A stretch of 64,000 nt of DNA from JAEUMD01 sp050246945 (GTDB lineage: Bacteria > Pseudomonadota > Alphaproteobacteria > Rhizobiales > Hyphomicrobiaceae): the NCBI GenBank assembly GCA_050246945.1, contig JBFWVC010000002.1, forward strand, positions 248,001 to 312,000, read 5' to 3'. The translations under genes were made by a program, and so were the position numbers. Of the stretch, positions 8,923 through 17,973 are shown one piece after another; position 1 is the stretch's first letter; each line of letters begins with the position of its first letter. The notes below the pieces were generated by a model. The model did not search any database and had not been told where the DNA came from. It saw only the letters and a program-made list of their open reading frames with translations.

Positions 8923-9135
8923 CTACACTGTGCCCCCAATTGCTGCCTGAGCAGCCCGGGCACGCTGCTCCTGCTCGAACGCCGCCAGCCTTTCGGATAT
9001 GCGCCGCTGCCGCTCGAGCACCTGGAGCGACCGCGCCAGATGTTCTTTTCGGCTCTCCTCGTTCGAGGTCCAATGCAAATCATTGCGAGCGTCTTCGACA
9101 AAATTTTTTGGAAAATCAGTTGAGTCGCATTTCAT
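8923..9135 (-). CDS. Small charged helical protein, unknown
   Basis: A 70-residue hydrophilic protein. The second half (RKEHLARSLQVLERQRRISERLAAFEQEQ, given here only by its ends at about residues 30-58) is rich in Arg, Glu and Leu and should form a long amphipathic helix or coiled coil. Support for a real gene: an ATG at 9135 preceded by GGTGA at a good distance, protein-like composition, and a strong intrinsic terminator on the same strand shortly downstream. No family was recognised. Confidence 0.5.
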   Translation of the reverse strand: MKCDSTDFPKNFVEDARNDLHWTSNEESRKEHLARSLQVLERQRRISERLAAFEQEQRARAAQAAIGGTV

Positions 9136-9584
9136 GAGTTCACCAAAACAAAAGGTCATTCAAATCATCACGGAAAACAACTTACGACGGGACCCCCATA
9201 TTTTCCGTTCAAGTTTGCATTCAAATTTTTGCATTCCGATAAGTCTCGGTTGCACACTGAGCATTAGCACCCGTGGCCGACGATTTGTATGCCTGGGCGA
9301 CTGCTCGGCGCACCCGCCCGTGCCCAGGCCGAGCCAACTAAAGATTATATATTTCAGAGTATTCCGCGGTTGGTACGAGACATGCCGCTGGGTGCAACTG
9401 CGCGGCCTTCTCGTTGCTCGCTGCCTGCTTCTTCGCCAAGGAACGCGTTCGCCTTGCCTCTGCAACGGTAAAGAGCAAAAGCTTCCACTCGATATAATTT
9501 TTTATTTATATCGACGCGACGACCGCAAACCTCATCGCGCGGCCATGCGAGTGGCGCTGGTACGACGTGCCAATGGGTGTCGCT
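9136..9584. other. Intergenic, AT-richer, no gene seen
   Basis: About 450 bases that are visibly less GC-rich than the surroundings (for example around 9490-9515, ATATAATTTTTTATTTATAT). Open frames on both strands look random. The stretch may hold promoters for the small gene at 8923-9135. The base composition break could mark an old insertion, but no element ends were found. Confidence 0.4.
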
Positions 9585-10334
9585 TCAGGCAGCCGTCAGT
9601 TTGTTCAGCACATCTTCGGAAATGTCGAAATTGGCAAAGACGTTCTGCACGTCGTCGTCATCCTCCAGCGTGGCGATCAACTTCATGATCGTACGCGCCT
9701 GATCCTCGTCAACTGGACTTGTGAGGCTCGGCTTCCACACGGCCTTGACGCTATCGGCCTCGCCCAGCCCCTCCTCAAGCACGCCAGCCACTGTACCCAG
9801 GCTGTCGAACCCGCAGGTAATGAGGTGCCCGTCATCGTCGGAGGCCACGTCGTCGGCCCCCGCTTCGATAGCCGCCTCCAGCACCTTCTCCGCCGAGCCC
9901 GCCGAAATCGGATACGTGATTTCACCGACGTGATTGAACATGTGCGAGACCGCCCCGGTCGCGCCGAGGTTGCCTCCGAACTTCGTGAAGGCCGCCCTCA
10001 CAGCACCGCCGGTTCGGTTGCGGTTGTCGGTCAGCGCCTCGACGATGACGGCAATTCCACCCGGCGCATAGCCCTCGTAGCGCACCTGCTCGTAGGCCTC
10101 GCTGTCGCCGCCTGTGGCCTTCTTGATCGCCCGCTCGATATTGTCCTTGGGCATGTTTTCAGCGCGCGCGGCCTGCACGGCAAGCCGCAGGCGCGGGTTC
10201 ATCGCCGGATCCGGCATTCCCATTTTGGCGGCAACCGTGATCTCCTTGCCCAGCTTGGCGAACATCTTGGCCCGGGCCGCATCCGCGCGCCCCTTCTTGT
10301 GCATTATGTTCTTGAATGCTGAATGGCCAGCCAT
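9585..10334 (-). CDS. yebC: YebC/PmpR (TACO1) family protein
   Basis: A 249-residue YebC-family protein of normal length. It begins MAGHSAFKNIMHKKGRADA, the family hallmark, continues with NMPKDNIERAIKKATGG and YEGYAPGGIAVIVEALTDN, and ends in an acidic C-terminal domain (EDDDDVQNVF). Members have been described both as DNA-binding regulators and, more recently, as translation factors that help ribosomes through proline-rich stretches. It lies near ruvCAB, as in many bacteria, but here about 450 bases and a small gene separate it from ruvC. Confidence 0.96.
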   Translation of the reverse strand: MAGHSAFKNIMHKKGRADAARAKMFAKLGKEITVAAKMGMPDPAMNPRLRLAVQAARAENMPKDNIERAIKKATGGDSEAYEQVRYEGYAPGGIAVIVEALTDNRNRTGGAVRAAFTKFGGNLGATGAVSHMFNHVGEITYPISAGSAEKVLEAAIEAGADDVASDDDGHLITCGFDSLGTVAGVLEEGLGEADSVKAVWKPSLTSPVDEDQARTIMKLIATLEDDDDVQNVFANFDISEDVLNKLTAA

Positions 10335-10447
10335 GGTCGTGTCCCGAAGCTCCAGAGGTCGCCGAATTCGCCGCCGCGCGGCTGGGCCAGTTCTATAGCC
10401 CGAAACGCGGGGTTCGGGTCAAGGCATGGACGCCCGGATTTTTCACC

Positions 10448-11272
10448 TCATATCGCCCAGAAATCGGGTTCGCTCTGCGACAGCACACCGCCCAGACGCA
10501 CCGCCTTCAACTTCATGGCAAGACCCGTCTTGTCGTCGATTTCCACCGCCAGACCCGCCAATGTGGCCTGCCCCGTGGCCGGCTCGAATCGTCCACGCGG
10601 GATCTTGGTGACGAACCGGTTGATCGGCTCGTCGGTCTCCATCCCCAGCACCGAGTTGTAGTTGCCGCACATTCCCACGTCCGTCATGTAGGCCGTGCCC
10701 CCCGACAATATGCGCTCGTCGGCGGTCGGGGTATGCGTGTGCGTGCCAGCAAACACCGATACGCGCCCATCGACGAAATGACCCATCGCCTGCTTCTCGC
10801 TCGTCGCCTCGGCATGGAAATCGACGAAGACGACGTCAGCGCCCTGCTTCAGTGCACACGCGGTGAGTTCAGCGTCTATGGCGCGGAACGGACAATCGAG
10901 ATCGGCCATGAACACTCGCCCCATGGCGTTGATGACCAGCACGTCCGCACCGTTGCGTGCCCGGATCAACGCAGCGCCTCGACCGGGCGTTCCCTTGGGA
11001 AAGTTGAGCGGACGGATCAGCCGCTCCTGGCGGGCGATGAAGACAAGCGTGTCCTTTTGATCGAACGCGTGATTGCCGAGCGTGATCGCGTCCGCGCCCG
11101 CATCGATCAGTTCCTCGCAGATCTTCTCCGTGATGCCAAACCCGCCGGCTGAATTCTCGCCGTTGACGACCACGAGGTCGAGTGCCCAGCGCCGCCTGAG
11201 ACCCGGCAAAAGCGCCGTGACCGCGTCGCGGCCGGAACGGCCGACGATGTCGCCGAGAAAGAGAAAACGCAT
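10448..11272 (-). CDS. YmdB-like metallophosphoesterase (TIGR00282 family)
   Basis: A 274-residue phosphoesterase of the YmdB family, whose studied members hydrolyse 2',3'-cyclic nucleotides and cyclic AMP. Metal-binding motifs are complete: FLGDIVGRSGRDA at the N-terminus, NGENSAGGFGIT, TLGNHAFDQ near residue 66, VDFHAEATSEK near 150 and FAGTHTHTPTAD near 175. The length fits the family. It starts 7 bases after the fau stop, so the two genes form an operon. The physiological substrate in alphaproteobacteria is not known to me. Confidence 0.93.
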   Translation of the reverse strand: MRFLFLGDIVGRSGRDAVTALLPGLRRRWALDLVVVNGENSAGGFGITEKICEELIDAGADAITLGNHAFDQKDTLVFIARQERLIRPLNFPKGTPGRGAALIRARNGADVLVINAMGRVFMADLDCPFRAIDAELTACALKQGADVVFVDFHAEATSEKQAMGHFVDGRVSVFAGTHTHTPTADERILSGGTAYMTDVGMCGNYNSVLGMETDEPINRFVTKIPRGRFEPATGQATLAGLAVEIDDKTGLAMKLKAVRLGGVLSQSEPDFWAI

Positions 11273-11279
11273 GAGGTGA

Positions 11280-11864
11280 TCAGTCCACGCGGCAGTTCCT
11301 CGGGCCCGACGGCGTCAGAACCCAATCCAGCCGCTGGTCATACGCGTCATGCGGCACCGCGTCGACCTCTAACTCGTCATATGCCAAACCGACGGTAATG
11401 ACCGGCTTGGCCTGCCGTACCTCGGCGATCGAGCGGTCGTAAAAACCACCGCCGTAGCCGAGCCGGTAACCCCGGGCGTCGAACGCCAGAAGCGGCACCA
11501 ACACCACGTCCGGCACGATCACCGCGGCGTCGGGTGCGGGCTCCCGGATGCCCCATTGCACCTCGTTGAGCGGTTCGCCCTCCCGCCATTGCCGAAATAC
11601 GAGCGGCCGCGCCTTGCCAACCATCACCGGAAGGCCGATTGCGTGCCCGGCGTGCCAAAGGCGCCTCATCAGCGGCATGGGATCAATTTCCTCGCCGATC
11701 GCAAGGAAGCCCGAGAACGACGCCTGCTCGGGCGCGTTGGCAAATCCGAGGCCGACCGAAGCCAGCCGCTCGCCCGCCGCCGACCCGTGCCGTTTGTACG
11801 CTTGCGCACGCCGCTGCTTGGCAAGCGCGCGCAGCTCTCTCTTTTCTTGTGTGATGACATCCAT
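11280..11864 (-). CDS. fau: 5-formyltetrahydrofolate cyclo-ligase
   Basis: A 194-residue enzyme that converts 5-formyl-tetrahydrofolate to 5,10-methenyl-tetrahydrofolate with ATP, returning stored folate to one-carbon metabolism. The N-terminal basic helix KRELRALAKQRRAQ, the glycine-rich GYRLGYGGGFYDR loop and a C-terminal HDAYDQRLDWVLTPSG are all diagnostic. Start at 11864 (MDVITQEK); the open frame upstream runs through the 6S RNA and is not coding. The arrangement zapA, 6S RNA, fau is conserved widely in proteobacteria. Confidence 0.95.
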   Translation of the reverse strand: MDVITQEKRELRALAKQRRAQAYKRHGSAAGERLASVGLGFANAPEQASFSGFLAIGEEIDPMPLMRRLWHAGHAIGLPVMVGKARPLVFRQWREGEPLNEVQWGIREPAPDAAVIVPDVVLVPLLAFDARGYRLGYGGGFYDRSIAEVRQAKPVITVGLAYDELEVDAVPHDAYDQRLDWVLTPSGPRNCRVD

Positions 11865-12007
11865 GCCAGCGATCAAACCGCAGTGTCCGCGCGCCGTCCA
11901 ATAGATGGCAACGGTTGGTACGCAACCGCCGCCGATCGGGCAAGCCACGATAGAAGGGAGAAAATCGAGTGCCGCGGTGGCCGTTGGAGCAGGTTTTGAT
12001 CTCGCCG

Positions 12008-12148
12008 GGTCCCTACAAAAGTAAGGTGGGCGCCGTATGTCCGGGACCACGATCCCGGTCAGGGACAGCTCCCTGGCTGATCTTATAGGCCCTGGAGAAG
12101 TAATCTGCTCCTAACGCGCCCCGCAGCGTCACCAATTTAGGGATTGGC
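12008..12148 (-). ncRNA. ssrS: 6S RNA (ends approximate)
   Basis: Placed by position between zapA and fau, the usual site of ssrS, and by structure. Read on the minus strand, CCCTA near 12142 pairs with TAGGG near 12011, GGTG pairs with CACC, and GGGCGC pairs with GCGCCC to close a large internal loop. Inside lie two strong hairpins, AGGGA/TCCCT and CCGGGA/TCCCGG. The 3' part has GCGCCCACC, which I recall from alphaproteobacterial 6S RNAs. 6S RNA binds housekeeping RNA polymerase and lowers its activity in stationary phase. Exact ends cannot be set by eye. Confidence 0.8.
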
Positions 12149-12299
12149 AGTTGCGAAATCCATACGCCGCGCGCCCGATACGGACTTGAGCCAACACAAT
12201 TCTTGTATCAGGCCGCACGATCCCGGGGGCCATAGGCGCGCCAAACGTGGCTGATGCGGAACGACACATGCGCACAACGCACAACGGGCGACGCACGGA

Positions 12300-12611
12300 T
12301 CAGGCAGATTTTTCAGTCGGAGAATCGGTCGCCGTCGGATCAACGGCTTCGGGCTCAGTCAGCTGGCGAAGCATTTCCGTTGCTTCCTCGATCTGCACCT
12401 CGAGGGCCTGGCGCGTATCCCACAGCTCGTCGGCAATCAGCAGGGCCGCCATCAGCAGCAAGCGGTCGTCGCCGACTTGGCCGAATTCGAGCGTTAGCTG
12501 CTCGACCCGATCCTTGACGTGGGTAGCAAGCTGCACCAGACGCTCTTCTTCGCCATCCTCGCAGGCGAGACGATACGTTCGGCTGTTAAGAGTGACCGAA
12601 ACCTGGCCCAT
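12300..12611 (-). CDS. zapA: Cell division protein ZapA
   Basis: A 103-residue ZapA-family protein, which bundles FtsZ filaments in the division ring. The N-terminal beta segment MGQVSVTLNSRTYRLACEDG with EEERL, followed by a long helix (LLLMAALLIADELWDTRQAL) forming the coiled-coil dimer stalk, is typical. The start at 12611 matches other family members; an extension to 12683 is not conserved-looking. It follows a small coiled-coil gene by 88 bases and precedes the 6S RNA. Confidence 0.92.
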   Translation of the reverse strand: MGQVSVTLNSRTYRLACEDGEEERLVQLATHVKDRVEQLTLEFGQVGDDRLLLMAALLIADELWDTRQALEVQIEEATEMLRQLTEPEAVDPTATDSPTEKSA

Positions 12612-12699
12612 CGCCCCCGTCTTCCGCGCCTCGACCGGCCCCTCCGGCGCCGCAATGGCGATTCGGATCGCGCCGCGACACACCCTTCTGCGACGAGGC

Positions 12700-12945
12700 C
12701 TAGCCCTCGTCCTCCAGCAGGTTATGCAAGGAGTCGATCACCCAATCAATTCTGTTAACCACAAGTTCCTGGCGCTTTTCCAGGCGAGCAATCTCCTCGC
12801 GCGCCTCCGCGAGCTCCGCTCGCAGCGCCCGGCACTCCGCTTCGAGCGTCGCCGCATCGCCAGGAGAGGCCGCCTTGCCTTTGACAGGCCGCACGGTGGA
12901 ACTGCCACTAGCAGCAGCCTTTTTCGCCTTTGCCCTCGGGGCCAT
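12700..12945 (-). CDS. Small coiled-coil protein upstream of zapA
   Basis: An 81-residue protein with a basic, low-complexity N-terminus (MAPRAKAKKAAASGSS), a coiled coil at about residues 32-60, and a C-terminal motif NRIDWVIDSLHNLLED. Small coiled-coil genes are commonly found in this place next to zapA in Hyphomicrobiales; a DUF4164-like assignment is possible but I cannot confirm it. GGAAAG at a suitable distance before the ATG at 12945 sets the start. By context it may contribute to cell division. Confidence 0.7.
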   Translation of the reverse strand: MAPRAKAKKAAASGSSTVRPVKGKAASPGDAATLEAECRALRAELAEAREEIARLEKRQELVVNRIDWVIDSLHNLLEDEG

Positions 12946-13285
12946 GACAATCTTTCCGAATGTTGGCGGCCTCGGGCGCGCGTGCACGCCAGCCCTCCCG
13001 CTCGCATGGTTCGAACCATAGGGGGCATCGTCCAGCATCGTCAATTGCGCCGCTGATGCCCATACCGATAAACCACGATGTGCGACCTTCCGCGCGGCTT
13101 CGGGAGCCTAAGGCGGATTGACATCACTCCGGCCCGTCAACTTAATGGCGCCGCCTCGCAAAAAGAGGCCGGCGCGCTGGTCGCGACACACTCCTGGGCC
13201 CCAGCCCCTTCGAACCGCCGCCGACAAAAAGTTATTCAGCCGAGCGCCGCTCCAACCAACGCCCATCCTCGGAGGATCACACAAC

Positions 13286-14293
13286 ATGGCAGTGAAGGTC
13301 GCAATCAATGGCTTTGGACGCATCGGCCGCAACGTCCTGCGCGCAATCGTGGAAAGCGGACGCACGGACGTCCAGGTCGTGGCCATCAATGACCTCGGCC
13401 CAGTCGAGACCAACGCCCACCTGATGCGCTTCGACTCGGTGCACGGCCGCTTCCCTGGCCAAGTGACCATCTCCGGTGACACGATCGACGTCGGAACCGG
13501 CCCGATCAAGGTTACCGCCATCAAGAACCCCGCTGAGCTGCCCCACAAGGAGCTGGGCGTCGACGTCGCCATGGAGTGCACTGGAATCTTCACAGCCAGG
13601 GAGAAGGCGAAGGCGCATCTCGACGCCGGCGCCAGGCGCGTGCTCGTCTCGGCCCCGGCCGACGGCGCCGACCTGACTGTCGTCTATGGTGTCAACCACG
13701 ACAAGCTGTCGAAGGACCATGTGGTCGTATCGAACGCATCGTGCACGACGAACTGCCTCGCCCCGGTTGCCAAGGTGTTGAACGACCTCGTCGGCATCGA
13801 CAAGGGCTTCATGACGACGATCCACTCCTACACTGGCGACCAGCCCACCCTTGATACCATGCACAAGGACCTCTATCGCGCCCGCGCCGCGGCCATGAGC
13901 ATGATTCCGACGTCGACCGGTGCGGCCAAGGCCGTCGGCCTCGTGCTCCCCGAACTCAATGGCAAGCTCGACGGCACCGCAATCCGCGTGCCCACGCCCA
14001 ACGTCTCAGTCGTCGACTTCAAGTTCATCGCCAAGCGCGAGACGACGAAGGACGAGATCAACGCCGCTGTGAAGGCCGCAACCGAGAACCAGCTCAAGGG
14101 CATCCTCGGCTTTACGGACCAGCCGAACGTCTCGATGGACTTCAACCACGACAGCCGCTCCTCGGTCTTCCACCTCGACCAGACGAAGGTGATGGGCGGC
14201 AACTTGGTTCGCGTGCTGACGTGGTATGATAATGAATGGGGCTTCTCGAACCGCATGTCGGACACCGCGGTCGCCATGGCCAAGTTGATCTGA
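13286..14293 (+). CDS. gap: Type I glyceraldehyde-3-phosphate dehydrogenase
   Basis: A 335-residue NAD-type GAPDH. The Rossmann start VAINGFGRIGRNVLRAI, the NAD-selecting Asp in INDLG, the catalytic Cys153 in SNASCTTNCLAP, the STGAAKAV phosphate site and the C-terminal WYDNEWGFSNRM are all present. It oxidises glyceraldehyde 3-phosphate to 1,3-bisphosphoglycerate. The ATG at 13286 is preceded by GGAGG at 13271. In many relatives gap is followed by pgk and fba; here pgk is absent and a psiE-like gene follows after a terminator. Confidence 0.97.
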   Translation: MAVKVAINGFGRIGRNVLRAIVESGRTDVQVVAINDLGPVETNAHLMRFDSVHGRFPGQVTISGDTIDVGTGPIKVTAIKNPAELPHKELGVDVAMECTGIFTAREKAKAHLDAGARRVLVSAPADGADLTVVYGVNHDKLSKDHVVVSNASCTTNCLAPVAKVLNDLVGIDKGFMTTIHSYTGDQPTLDTMHKDLYRARAAAMSMIPTSTGAAKAVGLVLPELNGKLDGTAIRVPTPNVSVVDFKFIAKRETTKDEINAAVKAATENQLKGILGFTDQPNVSMDFNHDSRSSVFHLDQTKVMGGNLVRVLTWYDNEWGFSNRMSDTAVAMAKLI

Positions 14294-14325
14294 GACGGCT
14301 GATTTCCATCCATTACCGCAAGCAG

Positions 14326-14361
14326 GGCCGCGCTGCAGAGATGCTGCGCGGCCTTCTCTTT
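14326..14361 (+). terminator. Rho-independent terminator after gap
   Basis: A perfect 8-bp stem, GGCCGCGC at 14326-14333 and GCGCGGCC at 14346-14353, followed by TTCTCTTT. It lies 33 bases after the gap stop and before the psiE-like start at 14408, so psiE is likely only partly read through from gap. Confidence 0.8.
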
Positions 14362-14407
14362 GGGCGAACGCGCGCCTACCATCGCCCCGTCGAGAGGAGT
14401 CCCAGCC

Positions 14408-14896
14408 ATGCCATCGCCAGAGAATCACGCCCGCCGGGCCAGCGAGATCGTGCAGCGGGTAGCGCAGCCGATTGGCCATTTCTTGACCGAGACGTTCCAC
14501 CTGATCGGTCTCTTCGCCATCGGCGCGGCGACGGTCTGGGCCGGCGTCGTTTTCTTCATCGAGCTGGTGGGCAAGGGCCACGCCTCCATCGAAGACCTGC
14601 TGCTCCTCTTCATCTATCTGGAAATCGGCTCCATGGTAGGCATCTACTTCAAGACCAACCACATGCCGCTGCGCTTTCTGATCTACATCGGCATCACCGC
14701 ATTGACGCGGCATCTGATCGGCTGGGTCAATCACGAACCCAAGCCCGACATGGGAGTCGTCATCCTGTCGGGAGCGATCCTGTTGCTGGCGCTTTCCGTG
14801 CTCGTGATCCGCTATTCTTCTAACAAGTTTCCGGCTGGCTCCAGGACATCCGACCGCGGCGACCTCGTCGACACCGATCCCGGCGCCGAAAGCTAG
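14408..14896 (+). CDS. PsiE-like phosphate-starvation membrane protein
   Basis: A 162-residue inner-membrane protein with four hydrophobic helices and the PsiE-family pattern: LIGLFAIGAATVWAGVVFF, then DLLLLFIYLEIGSMVGIYF with KTNHMPLRFLIYIGITALTR and a final VVILSGAILLLALSVLVIR. PsiE is induced by phosphate starvation in E. coli but its job is not known. The ATG at 14408 has a GAGAGG site. The TAG stop at 14894-14896 abuts a copy of palindromic repeat A, so that repeat may also serve as the 3' hairpin of this mRNA. Confidence 0.8.
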   Translation: MPSPENHARRASEIVQRVAQPIGHFLTETFHLIGLFAIGAATVWAGVVFFIELVGKGHASIEDLLLLFIYLEIGSMVGIYFKTNHMPLRFLIYIGITALTRHLIGWVNHEPKPDMGVVILSGAILLLALSVLVIRYSSNKFPAGSRTSDRGDLVDTDPGAES

Positions 14897-14944
14897 AGCA
14901 TGCTCAGCTGAAGTGTGCAGCGGCTCAGCGTGAAGAACATGCTC
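14896..14944. repeat. Palindromic repeat family A, copy 2
   Basis: A 49-base imperfect palindrome with GAGCATG at the left and CATGCTC at the right, inner CAGCTGA / CTCAGCG arms and the conserved core GTGTGCAGCGG. Its first base is the last base of the psiE-like stop codon TAG. A second, weaker dyad (GGATCATG...) follows near 14960. Confidence 0.8.
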
Positions 14945-15128
14945 AATTCAAACACTTGGATCATGTTCATGCGTCAATGCGACATGGCCAGGCTCTAGAG
15001 TACAGCCCGCTCAAGTTGTGCACCTGTTCGGCGAGAAGAGCGTGCGACGGGTAAGGGAGCGGCCTTCGGCGGCGTTGCCTTGACACGTTTAATGCATCGT
15101 CGCGTCGGGGATCGGCACCCGAGCTGGC

Positions 15129-16445
15129 TCAGAAGTTGATAATTTCTCCCATGGAATGATTGCGCTCGGCGTCCGTATCCGCCATCGCCAGACGGTTCAC
15201 CTCCTTGGCCGCTGCACGCACCCGCTCCTTTTGTGTTTCGGCCACAAGCGACTGCTCGGCAAGAAAGAGAGCCTCGTCCGACATTTCGAGTGCCGCATCC
15301 GTCAAGTCACGTACATCGAGCCGCACAAGGGCTCCCAGCGTTTTCTGCAATCTGATCCCCACCTCCACCGCACCCGCGCCGTCGCGTGCAATCGGCGTGA
15401 AGCAGTCACGCACGATTTCCGACGCTTTGAGCGGTGGAACATAGACACGATCGAACCGAACCTCTTGCGCTTCCTTCTCCCGCGATACTTCCGCCCAGCG
15501 CGTGACCACCGCCAGCTGCCGCCCCAGAATCGCAATCGCGGTTCCTGGATCATTGATGCCTGGCGACAGGGCGCGGTCCGCCGTTTCCGCCAGATTGATG
15601 AGTCCAAACCGCACGTCCTGTCCGTGCACGCGCCCCTTGGTGATTGCAATATGCTCGTCCACCTCGTTGCGGTTCGCACGCACGTTTTCCGAGACCGGCG
15701 TCAGGTAGGCGAGCGGCGTCTTCGTGTCGACGAAGTCGCCCGGCCGCACCCTGAGATAGATCGCGACTCCGAGTCGCTCGGCCAGGCTGTGCAGCCCGGC
15801 GACGTTGAGTTCTGTGACGTAGCCAATTTCCCGCGCTGCCACCACCGTCGCCGCCGCCGGCGGCGCGCCATCGTAGACGTGTGCCCCCCACGTACCTACG
15901 TTCGAAGGCGTCATTGCTTCCAACGCCACGTCGGTGATCTTCTCTATTCCCGTTTCCACGCGCCCGAGTTTGGTGACGTGATCAATCCAACGCACGAATG
16001 CGATCAGGACCCAGGTGACGATTGCGGAAAGCCCGACGAAGATGATGAAGCGGCCAACGCGGTCGAACGCGTACGCCTCCAACGCCAGGATTGCTATCAC
16101 GGAATAGATGAAGGCGGCGATGAAGCTGGACAGCACGTTCTGTGTCGTCGAATCCGCCAACACCAGCCGCGAAGCCCTCGGCGTCGTCGAATTCGAAACC
16201 GACGAGACGGCCGTGACAACCGCCGAAACAGAGAAGGTCGCCACCGCCAGCATGCTGGAAGCAAATATCGACAACAGGCTCTTGAGGGCCTCGTCGGACA
16301 ACTCGATCGGCAGCGGTCCATTATAGAGCCGCCCGAACCAGAGCGCGGTTGCCGCCAGCGCTACCGAGCCCAGGCTTGCCAAGGCTGGCCGCAGCCACAT
16401 CTGCCCGCCAATGTAGGTCCTCACCCGGACCCAGAGCTGCCACAT
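15129..16445 (-). CDS. DUF2254 membrane protein
   Basis: A 438-residue protein of the DUF2254 family. Two pairs of membrane helices occupy about residues 15-115 and 125-160, followed by a large soluble domain with the conserved RAVEIEP-like segment here reading RALSPGINDPGTAIA. The function is unknown. A start at 16445 (MWQLWVRV) is fixed by the strong GAGGAGG site just upstream; an in-frame extension to 16625 is rejected. It is divergent from fba, sharing a 294-base promoter region. Confidence 0.85.
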   Translation of the reverse strand: MWQLWVRVRTYIGGQMWLRPALASLGSVALAATALWFGRLYNGPLPIELSDEALKSLLSIFASSMLAVATFSVSAVVTAVSSVSNSTTPRASRLVLADSTTQNVLSSFIAAFIYSVIAILALEAYAFDRVGRFIIFVGLSAIVTWVLIAFVRWIDHVTKLGRVETGIEKITDVALEAMTPSNVGTWGAHVYDGAPPAAATVVAAREIGYVTELNVAGLHSLAERLGVAIYLRVRPGDFVDTKTPLAYLTPVSENVRANRNEVDEHIAITKGRVHGQDVRFGLINLAETADRALSPGINDPGTAIAILGRQLAVVTRWAEVSREKEAQEVRFDRVYVPPLKASEIVRDCFTPIARDGAGAVEVGIRLQKTLGALVRLDVRDLTDAALEMSDEALFLAEQSLVAETQKERVRAAAKEVNRLAMADTDAERNHSMGEIINF

Positions 16446-16739
16446 GCCAATTGCCTCCTCGGTTCTCGGACGCCAGGCGTCCCCTGCCCGCCCCGCACTC
16501 TGCCTTGCTCCCATCACCACTTTTCTGGCACCAGCCTTGCACTTGCCTTGCCGGATCGTGGCCGATCTCGCGCCGGCGCGCCCATGCGTATCAGGATATG
16601 ACGGAAGGGACGGATATCCCCGCATTATCGCTTCAAAACGAATTTCCGACCATCGACCGCTGGCGAAAAGGTTGCATCTGCGCTATCCGGCCAGACGCGG
16701 ACTTCCACGATTAACCCCGATCACCAAACGAGGGATCCC

Positions 16740-17774
16740 ATGACCGAGAGGCTCGAAGACATCGCCGTTGCCATGGTCGCGCCCGGCAAAGGCATTCTCG
16801 CCGCCGACGAAAGCTCCGGCACGATCAAGAAGCGCTTCGACAAGATCAATGTGACCTCGACCGAGGACAATCGCCGCGATTATCGCGAGATGCTGTTTCG
16901 CTCCACCGAAGCGATGAAGAATTACATCTCCGGCGTCATTCTCTACGATGAGACAATTCGCCAGAAAGCGAAGGACGGCACGCCGCTGGTCGACATCATG
17001 AAGGCGGCTGGCTCCATTCCCGGCATCAAGGTGGACATGGGCGCCAAGGCGCTCGCAGGACCCACGTCGTCCGTCGAAACCGTGACCGAGGGCCTCGACG
17101 GTCTGCGCGAGCGTTTGGCCGAATACCATGGTCTGGGTGCGCGCTTCGCCAAGTGGCGCGCCGTGATCACGATCGCCGACGGCTGCCCGACCTGGAACTG
17201 CGTCAAAGCCAACGCGCATGGCCTTGCCCGTTATGCGGCACTCTGTCAGGAAGCCGGCATCGTTCCGATCGTCGAGCCAGAGGTGCTGATGGACGGCGCC
17301 CACTCCGGCCACGATATCGACGAGTGCTACCGCGTCACCGAATGGACGCTCCGCACCGTTTTCCGTGAGCTCTACGACGCCCGCGTCAATCTGGACGGCA
17401 TGGTCCTTAAGCCCAACATGGTGATCGCCGGCCAGAAGTGCACCCGGCAGGCTTCCGCGGCAGAGGTCGCCGAGAAGACCGTGAAGTGCCTGAAGGCAAC
17501 GGTGCCGGCCTCAGTGCCGGGCATAGCCTTCCTCTCCGGAGGACAGTCCGACGAGGCGGCCACCGAACATCTCTCGCTCATGAACGCGATCGGCAATCTG
17601 CCTTGGAACCTCACGTTCTCTTATGGTCGCGCACTGCAGGCCGCAGCCCTCCAGGCTTGGAGTGGCAAGCCCGAGAACGTCGCTGCTGCCCAACGCGCCT
17701 TCACCCATCGTGCCCGTATGAACGGCCTCGCCGCTCAGGGCAAGTGGGACGGCAAGCTGGAGAAGGCGGCCTGA
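16740..17774 (+). CDS. fba: Class I fructose-bisphosphate aldolase
   Basis: A 344-residue class I (Schiff-base) aldolase that interconverts fructose 1,6-bisphosphate with dihydroxyacetone phosphate and glyceraldehyde 3-phosphate. It opens with the family motif GKGILAADESSGTIKKRF, has IVEPEVLMDGAH, and the Schiff-base lysine is K224 in GMVLKPNMVIAG, with FLSGGQSDEAAT downstream. Most gap-pgk-fba clusters of this order carry such an enzyme, but pgk is missing here. It also produces the C3 phosphates that the proposed methylthioadenosine shunt would feed. Confidence 0.97.
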   Translation: MTERLEDIAVAMVAPGKGILAADESSGTIKKRFDKINVTSTEDNRRDYREMLFRSTEAMKNYISGVILYDETIRQKAKDGTPLVDIMKAAGSIPGIKVDMGAKALAGPTSSVETVTEGLDGLRERLAEYHGLGARFAKWRAVITIADGCPTWNCVKANAHGLARYAALCQEAGIVPIVEPEVLMDGAHSGHDIDECYRVTEWTLRTVFRELYDARVNLDGMVLKPNMVIAGQKCTRQASAAEVAEKTVKCLKATVPASVPGIAFLSGGQSDEAATEHLSLMNAIGNLPWNLTFSYGRALQAAALQAWSGKPENVAAAQRAFTHRARMNGLAAQGKWDGKLEKAA

Positions 17775-17825
17775 CCTGCGCCGCGGCACCTCGTCATCCG
17801 GAGAACCGCAATCGCACGGATTGAA

Positions 17826-17857
17826 GGAAGCGACCGCGCGGGTGTGCGGCCGCTTCC
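17826..17857 (+). terminator. Probable terminator hairpin after fba
   Basis: GGAAGCG at 17826-17832 pairs with CGCTTCC at 17851-17857, with a further ACCGC/GCGG pairing inside. It lies 50 bases after the fba stop. There is no T-run on the plus strand, so termination strength is uncertain. Confidence 0.45.
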
Positions 17858-17973
17858 GTCATCCCATTCGAGCCTTCGTTGCGTCGAACCTTCGTACTGA
17901 TCGTTCCCCGATTTCCGGGATTTCTCGAAGCATGGTCGACATGCGGCACTGAGCAACCCTCAATGAAATTCGG

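Noticed and set aside
8999..9688. 229-codon plus-strand frame before yebC
   Set aside because: Runs through an AT-richer intergenic region and into the 3' end of yebC; no start signal or domain.
15156..16601. 481-codon plus-strand frame opposite the DUF2254 gene
   Set aside because: Antisense shadow in a high-GC gene; composition is Arg/His-rich and the minus strand shows the real family motifs and ribosome site.
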